A stretch of 64,000 nucleotides of DNA, from contig CM039211.1 in assembly GCA_008360975.2 (NCBI GenBank), positions 762,038-826,037 on the forward strand. The letters run 5' to 3'. This stretch comes from Lichenostomus cassidix. Lineage: Eukaryota; Chordata; Aves; Passeriformes; Meliphagidae. The position numbers were made by a program, and so were the translations under genes. Below the pieces are notes generated by a model. The model was not told where the DNA came from. It saw only the letters and a program-made list of their open reading frames with translations, and did not search any database. Below, piece after piece: positions 57,801 through 64,000 of the stretch (within the stretch, counting starts at the first letter, position 1; every line of letters begins with the position of its first letter).

Positions 57801-60800
57801 TCTGCTCTTACGCAATTATTACTCTCTTACTCCTGTGGTGATATAATCTACTTAAGATAATTTAATCAAGATACTTAATCTTGATTGGGTTTTTTGAATG
57901 TCTCAGTAAGAACTGAATCTTGTTTATTATTGAAGAGATACAATAAAACACCACATAATCTAATCTTTTTAAATTTACTGTCATCTTAGGATTTAATTGT
58001 TAGCCATCTTTACTTGGTTTTAAAAGCAAGTTGATCAAAGATATTGTAAAATTTTGAGTAGTGTGCTTTCAGTGCTTTGAATAAAGAAATATGCCTGTAA
58101 TTGCAAGCTGGAAAAGCTAGAATTGGTGAGTACTAAGATGTTAAATGTGTTTAAAAATAGCCATGCATTTCATCTAGCATGACACTAACTAGTGGAGGCA
58201 TTCTTGCTTAAGTTATATAATTCCATACCTACAGTATGGAAGCACAGAGTCAGCATTGAATTTACCACCCTATTGCAATCCTATTAAAAAAAAAAATCCC
58301 AAAACAGAAGCAAAAGAAAACAACCCCCTACACTCAACTGAACAAAAAATAACTCACAAAATAAACTCCAACCCCACAAGGTCAATCAGACACCACTGTA
58401 ATAACTTGAATTATAAAAAATGTTATATATGAGGTATAGAACAATTGGAAAAATTTAAAGTTGTTTCTCATGGCATTTAATGGATTCTGCTCTGGGACAA
58501 TGGGGCAATAGTGTTTGGTTTTGGTGCAAAAGCTCAAACGTGCTCAGAAGCTTTTCAAATTCGTTCCAAGATGTGTACCACAAAACTTTGAGTTGTCAGT
58601 AGTAGATAAGGCATTGCTAGTCATATTCCAAAAAATATTTTTAAAGATTATTAAAAGATAACTCCTTAGGAAAAATGTGGCTAATGGGTTTTTCCCTCAT
58701 GGCTTTCAGGTATCTAGTATTTTACTGCCCAGAAGACATATTCTGCCGGTGCTTTTCCTTTCTGCCTCTTCGCGTTCTGGTGGCAGGAATGAAAGAAGTG
58801 ACAAGGACTTGGAAGATCACAGATGGCATTGCACATGCAGCCATGGTCTACAAAGATGCCTGGCTTGTCATGGTAGCTGTGGGCTGGGCCAGAGGTAATA
58901 TGCAGAACATCTTGTTCTGTGGGTTTGGGATTTTTTGGAGTGGTGTTTAAATGTCTGTTCCCTCAGCAGAACTGTAGCACCATCCTTGCTGTGCTGGGCA
59001 TGGTCATATTGATGCAGTCTGATGTCCCCTCAAGGAAAAAGCCTGTGCTGTGCTTTTTCTGCCTGGATTTAGGGTGACATTGAAGGACTTTGAGGCAAGT
59101 TCCTTACAGAAGGGATGGACAGTTGATGACAATAAACAAGTTGATACTCTGTGTGCTGAACTCTCCAACAGCATTATTGCCTCAGAGCTGTGTCCTTGCA
59201 TGAGGCTGAAGAAGACAACTGGTTATCTTAGGTTTTTGAGTTGTAACCACTACCTGGTTTTAAACATGGGGATGACCCTTCTTGCCTGCCTGCTGTTTGG
59301 AGTACAAAGCTAGAAGCCACCTTCCTGACAGCTGTATTTGCAGCTACACCAGCAGGATCACTTCAGAAAGTCGCTGTGCAGCTCTTGTTTCTGCTTGACT
59401 GTGCTGCTGTGGGAAGTGCCTCAGTTCAGGTGCTGTGACTCAAAGGTAGACCTGAGGTTCTTGCTGACTATCAAAACCTCTGAGGTTTTGTGGCTGTCAT
59501 TCAAGTCTTGTTTGCATGAAAGGTTGGATTAAGTCTTTCTAAATCTGGGCTTTGGGTACCACGTTTAGTACCTGGTGTCATGAGTTTTTCTGTGAGCAAT
59601 GGCACAGTAGTGGTAGCAGTCAGTGGAAATTTACCATAAATCTCTGCAATTTCAGGTGCTGGTGGTGGCCTAATTTCCAACTTTGAGCAGCTGGTGAGAG
59701 GAGTGTGGAAACCTGAAACCAATGAGCTCCTGAAGATGTCCTAGTAAGTTGTTTTGTTTTTTTATTTTAACTGCAACATGTTAGCTGTTGTTTTGCAAAG
59801 TCATGTTGTTTTGCTTATTTCAGTGGTTGGGGGCCTTTGAAAAAAAGGCAGCAGGGCATGTTTGTACTCTGGTTTGGTGTGTATCCTGTAAAATATGGGA
59901 CAATGATCTTTGGAACTTTTAGCAGATGTTTTAATCATTTTATGTTCACAGCACAAGAGCAGCAAATGGAAGACAAGTCAGCAAAAGTTGTGAAAAAGCA
60001 GTGTAGAGCTAGTGGGGAGTTGCTAGACAGCAGTATTGACTCCATTCATCTTACAGGGACATGGTCTTCTATCCAAAATGGAAGTACAGTGGTACCAGAA
60101 ATACACAGGGGAATTTTGGTGTGTGTTCTGAGCATCACTAACACGGCTTCCTTCGAACACTGTCCCTCTGACTTTTGCTGCCAGTGCTATTTTCCTCCAA
60201 AGACATCAATTATTTGAGAAGGTACAAATTGGTTATTCAGTGTAGCAAAAATGACCTGCAAGATGGGAAAAGTTACTTCTCTTGCAGAAGCAAAGAATGG
60301 GAGTATTACATGCTTCCTGGTTTTCTCTGTAAAATGAGAATTGAAACACGCTGGAAAGTCTGAAGCTATTATTGTAAGTCAAGATAAGGTCACTGTGATA
60401 ATTTCCTAAAATTCTTTTGATCTTTCCCAGGTTACAGTCAGGTCTTTAAAAATAATAATTTTATTTTTTTTAAAAGCCATCTTGCTTTTCTGCACCCACC
60501 CCTAGACACAGAATAACAGGAGAGACATTTGTAGCCTTCTCTTTGCCAGTATTTCAGCTTTTTGTTGATTGTGTTCATTGTTGGCTTTTTCTGAAATTCT
60601 AAGTATTTAGAATTTCTCTTGTCAGTGCCTAAATGGCAGTCTTGAAAGTAAACTTCCAGAATGAAGAGGTCACTGTCAAAAATAGCACTGTATACCCAAA
60701 TAAAACTGTCTTTGCAGGTGGAACACCAGAGCAGTGCTTACTGATTAAAAGCACTTGCATATATTCTCCTTCTCCACTGTAGAGATGGCTCAAAGTAACT

Positions 60801-63800
60801 CAAAAAAGATTTTAAAGGTTTTGTTTGTGTATAAATCTTAGTAGCATTAAATTGCACTAAGTTACGAAGTTAAATGGATCAACCATCCTGTGAGTGGACA
60901 AGGTGCCTGTGTACATAGGGTTGTTTTTTGGGTTTCTTGAGCAGAAAGGTGATGCAGTTAATCTCTTTGGTTACTGAAAAGACAGTGAAGAGCGTGTCTA
61001 CAGTAGGTGCTCTGTAATAACAGGAATGTCACCTGTAAATGTCACATGCAGATTAAGAAATGCACAGAATTATGCCAGCCAGGCCCCTGGATAAGTGACC
61101 AAAGATCTCTTGTTTTCTGGCTGCATACCTATAAAGGGTTTTAGTACCACAACAAAGATTGCTGTAAACTGGAAATAGATGGGAAATCTTTGCATGTCTC
61201 AAGTCAGCACAGTTGTGTTGACAAAACCTGGTAACACAGGCCTGCCTCCAGTGAGGTCTGAGCTGACTACAACCCTAGAGCTGCTGGAATGTTACGGTGG
61301 ACCAACACTTGGCTTATGTTGCTCTTCATCACCTTAAACAACTTACGGAGTATAATAGAGGAACCTGTTTTTATGTCTAGTCCAAGTAGTGTGAGCTCTG
61401 TGATTTAACTCTTCAGTAAGATAGATTGGGTGAGGAGGAACAGAAGCAAGCTGACATATAAAGTCTGAATAGAAGCATTGATTTGAGGGGGATTTGTCAA
61501 ATAGAAGTTTGCTGGTTTTGCAGAGTGGTGCTGGATTTGATGCACTATGGACAGAAAGCATAGTAGTATTATATAAAGTGAAAATCTTCAGTTAGGTACT
61601 GCTGGATTTTGGATTTTATCACTGTTACTCCAAGATTTCACTAGTTCTATTCAGAAATAATTCTTTTGCACACTAAGAACACATATTGCTTTCCAGGGAG
61701 CTTCCACTGTGGAGCAGAGAAAAGAAATTAACATTGTTTTTTTGACTTCTAGCCCTGTGAAGGTAACTTTGATGGGAGCAGTTCTTTTCACCCTGCAACG
61801 CAGACAGTACTTGCCAATAGCAAGACACAACCTTGTGTTCCTATACACCATCTTTCTTGTTGTTGTCAAGGTAAGAATTTGAAAGTGTTGCTAGTAACCA
61901 AATAACAGAAAATCTTTTATCCAATTGTTAGATTGCATGCTTCAGGATGGGAAGGCCAGCTCCTGCTGAGGTCATGTGTTTAGTGTTCTATACATGAGCA
62001 GAACAGAAGACCTGTTACTGATACTGCTCAATGTGAGAGGGAAAAGAAAAAAAATCAGGAATGTTAGCACTCAGTATTTGGTATTCCAGGCTTGTATGTC
62101 CATAATCTCAAACAAAGGTTATGCTTGTAGAAAGAAACTCTCTTGTTCTCCGTCTTTTGTGTGTATCTGTGCAGCCACCAGTGTGTTTGTAAAACAAGCC
62201 AGCTGGATTCTCATCTGGCTTAAAGTGTTCGCAAAGTAAGTGTTTGGGTGGGAAGGGAAAGCATACCAAAGCTACTTTGAAGTAGCTGTAACTATTTTGT
62301 AATAAAGTAGACCCTAGTTCTCTATTGAATTCTTCAGTCCCTTCAGTCTTGTTCATTTCCAGGATGATACCTTTCTTCTGGGTTACTAGTTTAGTAGGAA
62401 ACATAATCTCTGTTAGCAGAAATCTGGCAATTTTAAGAGCTTCAGAGCTGCTGTTGAACAGACCAGGGACTGTGTGAAAGTGGATGTTGCCATTCTCCTT
62501 TCTGTGAAGGAGCTGACAAGTTTAATTCTGCAGAAGTTACTTTAGGGAGATGACTTCAAGTTATGTTCTTGATTCTCCATCGAAACTGATAAAGGCATTG
62601 TTGAACTGTGGGTGCTGGGAATGGAGAAGGAAAGGAATGTTATTCTGGAAGTGAGAAATGACATGTGTCCACAGAAGCTGGCTGTCAGGCTGCACTGAAG
62701 TAACTAAGTCCTTACATTGATGGTTGTACTGACAGTTCAGGAGCTCCAGCACCCACAAAACTAATTAATAAAACAACAGTGTATCTGGCATTGTCCTTTA
62801 ATAGTGTCTCAGAAACTTGTCATGTCTCTGAAAACTGCAGAAGCTGTTGCAATGTAAACTTGTCCAGTACCCAGATCTAAAAAACAGTTTTTCAATCCTG
62901 ATTCCAAGTTATGTGTCCTAAGGGATGCCCACCTAAATCTCTGAACTTTGTGGAATGAGTGTGGCTATGTGGAATTCTAATTAAAGTCTGATTATGCACC
63001 TATAGATTTAGGTTCTTCCATGTTCCATTCTTCCAACTGAAATGGAAGGAAGCCACTCTGTTTACAGAGTGTTTTTCAGTTTGAGCAAAGCACAAGACTT
63101 ACACATAAAAGTTGCTGTTCTCCTTATCTGTAGGCCTTAAATGTGATTTACTCCTAGGATGATTAATCTTACAGAGGAAGGTTGTTTTGTGCACATTGTT
63201 TGTGTATAGCTCATAGAATCATAGAGTCTTACAATGTTAAGGGCTGGAAGGCACCTCAAAGATCATCCAGCTCCATCCCCCTGCCATGGGCAGCAATATC
63301 TTCTGCTAGACCTGGTTTGTCAAGGCTTTATCCAGCCTGGTCTTGAACATTGCCAGGATTGGGGTATCTGCAATATCTCAGGGCAAACTGTGTCTCACCA
63401 CCCTCACAGTAAAGGACTTCTTCCTAGTATCCAGCCTAAATTTCCCCTCTTTCAATTTGGGCCCATTCCCTCTTGTCCTGTTGCTGCAGTTCCTGATGAA
63501 GAGTCCCTCTGTGGCTTCCCTTTAGATCTTTCATAGCCATGTGAAGAGTGTTGGTCAAGAAAAAAAGCATTCTTTGACCAATTCCAGCTAAAATGAGCAG
63601 ACTTCTGTTACTGGTGGCATGGCTTCATGCTTGTATAGAAAGTTAAAAATGCCATACACCCATTCAGCTTTGAACTTGTTTCACTCTGAAGCCATCACAG
63701 CTTTCATTGTAACTTGATCCTTGTTCTTCGTAGGTAAAAATGATGTTGACAAGATGTGCAACTTCTCCACTTGCTCCCTTTGAGGCTGCAATTGGCCAAA

Positions 63801-63940
63801 TGTTTTTTGGCTCGCGAAAGACACCTTCCAAAGTGAAGGGTGAAGGTGCCACATCTTCCAACGGCTCTTCAGTCTGTGACCAGCCTGCTGAGCAGCACCA
63901 TGAGGGTGCTAAGAAAAAACAAGCAAAGAAAACAGAATAA
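51533..63940 (+). CDS. TMEM38B: TRIC-B trimeric intracellular cation channel, 6 exons
   Basis: Homotrimeric monovalent cation (K+) channel of the ER/SR membrane that supplies counter-ion current during calcium release. Loss in humans causes osteogenesis imperfecta type XIV. Coding exons: 51533-51638, 55911-56067, 58710-58894, 59656-59743, 61753-61870, 63734-63940; 861 bases, 286 residues plus TAA (human 291). All junctions are in frame with GT-AG introns. The ATG sits in a strong context (GCCATGG) inside the CpG-rich region. Visible features: [16 protein letters not shown] (first helix), [38 protein letters not shown], the family signature [10 protein letters not shown] at residues 114-123, [36 protein letters not shown] and APFE. 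The soluble tail is rich in Lys (KKKQAKKTE end), like human TRIC-B and suited to ER retention. No break seen. Confidence 0.97.
51639..55910 (+). other. TMEM38B: TMEM38B intron 1
   Basis: GT-AG intron of 4272 bases. CpG-rich for the first 150 bases, then AT-rich. No repeat family or embedded gene was recognised. Confidence 0.9.
55911..56067 (+). CDS. TMEM38B: TMEM38B coding exon 2
   Basis: Acceptor TTTTTTCCACAG, donor GTAAGC at 56068. Encodes [20 protein letters not shown] and the following pore-helix segment; ends after two bases of a Trp codon. Confidence 0.96.
56068..58709 (+). other. TMEM38B: TMEM38B intron 2
   Basis: GT-AG intron of 2642 bases. Short A-rich runs near 56680 and 58290. 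No repeat family was recognised. Confidence 0.9.
58710..58894 (+). CDS. TMEM38B: TMEM38B coding exon 3
   Basis: Acceptor TGGCTTTCAG, donor GTAATA at 58895. Encodes [11 protein letters not shown], the [10 protein letters not shown] signature and the [11 protein letters not shown] helix. Confidence 0.97.
58895..59655 (+). other. TMEM38B: TMEM38B intron 3
   Basis: GT-AG intron of 761 bases with nothing recognisable. Confidence 0.9.
59656..59743 (+). CDS. TMEM38B: TMEM38B coding exon 4
   Basis: Acceptor CAATTTCAG, donor GTAAGT at 59744. Encodes [28 protein letters not shown] and two bases of a Tyr codon. Confidence 0.96.
59744..61752 (+). other. TMEM38B: TMEM38B intron 4
   Basis: GT-AG intron of 2009 bases. 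Long open frames (for example 59837-60217) resemble no protein. No repeat family was recognised. Confidence 0.9.
61753..61870 (+). CDS. TMEM38B: TMEM38B coding exon 5
   Basis: Acceptor TTGACTTCTAG, donor GTAAGA at 61871. Completes the Tyr codon, then [20 protein letters not shown] and [19 protein letters not shown]. Confidence 0.96.
61871..63733 (+). other. TMEM38B: TMEM38B intron 5
   Basis: GT-AG intron of 1863 bases. Holds one CR1 fragment (63211-63545) close to the 3' splice site; otherwise unremarkable. Confidence 0.9.
63211..63545 (-). mobile_element. CR1 LINE 3' fragment in TMEM38B intron 5
   Basis: + strand begins TCATAGAATCATAGAGTC (complement of the CR1 octamer tail), then GGGCTGGAAGGCACCTCAAAG, AGCCTGGTCTTGAACATTGCC, AAGGACTTCTTCCTAGTATCC and CCCATTCCCTCTTGTCCTG. 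So the CR1 runs antisense to the gene, with its 3' end at 63211. About 335 bases survive. Confidence 0.92.
63734..63940 (+). CDS. TMEM38B: TMEM38B last coding exon
   Basis: Acceptor TTCTTCGTAG, phase 0. Encodes [19 protein letters not shown], then [13 protein letters not shown] and a low-complexity Lys/Ser-rich cytosolic tail; TAA at 63938-63940. Confidence 0.96.
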   Translation, partial: VKMMLTRCATSPLAPFEAAIGQMFFGSRKTPSKVKGEGATSSNGSSVCDQPAEQHHEGAKKKQAKKTE

Positions 63941-64000
63941 GTGACTTAAAATCCTTGATTGGTGGTCATGACCGTTGAAGATGTTTGTCTTGCAGATTAG
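63941..64000 (+). other. TMEM38B: TMEM38B 3' UTR (partial)
   Basis: Sixty bases after the stop with no poly(A) signal; the UTR continues past the window. Confidence 0.85.

Noticed and set aside
59837..60217. 126-codon frame in TMEM38B intron 4
   Set aside because: Lies between exons joined in frame without it; no similarity to known proteins.

Overview
The window is vertebrate, avian and probably passerine nuclear DNA. Spliced genes with GT-AG introns sit among bird-type CR1 retrotransposon pieces and solo LTRs of an avian ERVL-like family. The gene order FKTN - TAL2 - TMEM38B, all on the + strand, matches my recollection of human 9q31.2. The species cannot be named from the sequence alone.

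Layout. (1) 1-11,480: the 3' seven coding exons of fukutin (FKTN), 405 residues plus stop, then a short 3' UTR with a poly(A) signal. The N-terminal roughly 55 residues lie upstream of the window. (2) 11,481-36,284: about 25 kb with no recognisable protein gene. It holds a + strand solo LTR (14,705), four clear CR1 fragments, small tandem repeats, several non-repetitive stretches that look like regulatory DNA, and a TATA-containing candidate first exon with a strong splice donor (27,763-27,923). (3) 36,285-37,290: TAL2, with a 117-residue bHLH protein encoded in one exon preceded by a good splice acceptor, and an AU-rich 3' UTR. (4) 37,291-51,360: about 14 kb with no recognisable gene. It holds a 9-bp tandem repeat, a TCTCC pentamer array, a homeodomain-site element, and a - strand solo LTR whose core promoter contains a G-quadruplex-capable hexamer array. 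(5) 51,360-64,000: a CpG-rich promoter and all six coding exons of TMEM38B (TRIC-B), 286 residues, with the stop 60 bases before the window end.

The three genes do not form a pathway. FKTN is a Golgi glycosyltransferase-like enzyme acting on alpha-dystroglycan, TAL2 is a neural/haematopoietic bHLH transcription factor, and TMEM38B is an ER/SR counter-ion channel.

The two least expected observations both bracket TAL2. One is a 106-bp sequence present twice in inverted orientation with no mismatch (35,812-35,917 and 41,602-41,707). The other is a 27-bp homeodomain/POU-like motif that recurs at 21,705 and 44,701 with 22 of 27 positions identical. No CRISPR array, operon, tRNA or rRNA was seen. 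Most long open frames here are chance or repeat-derived.
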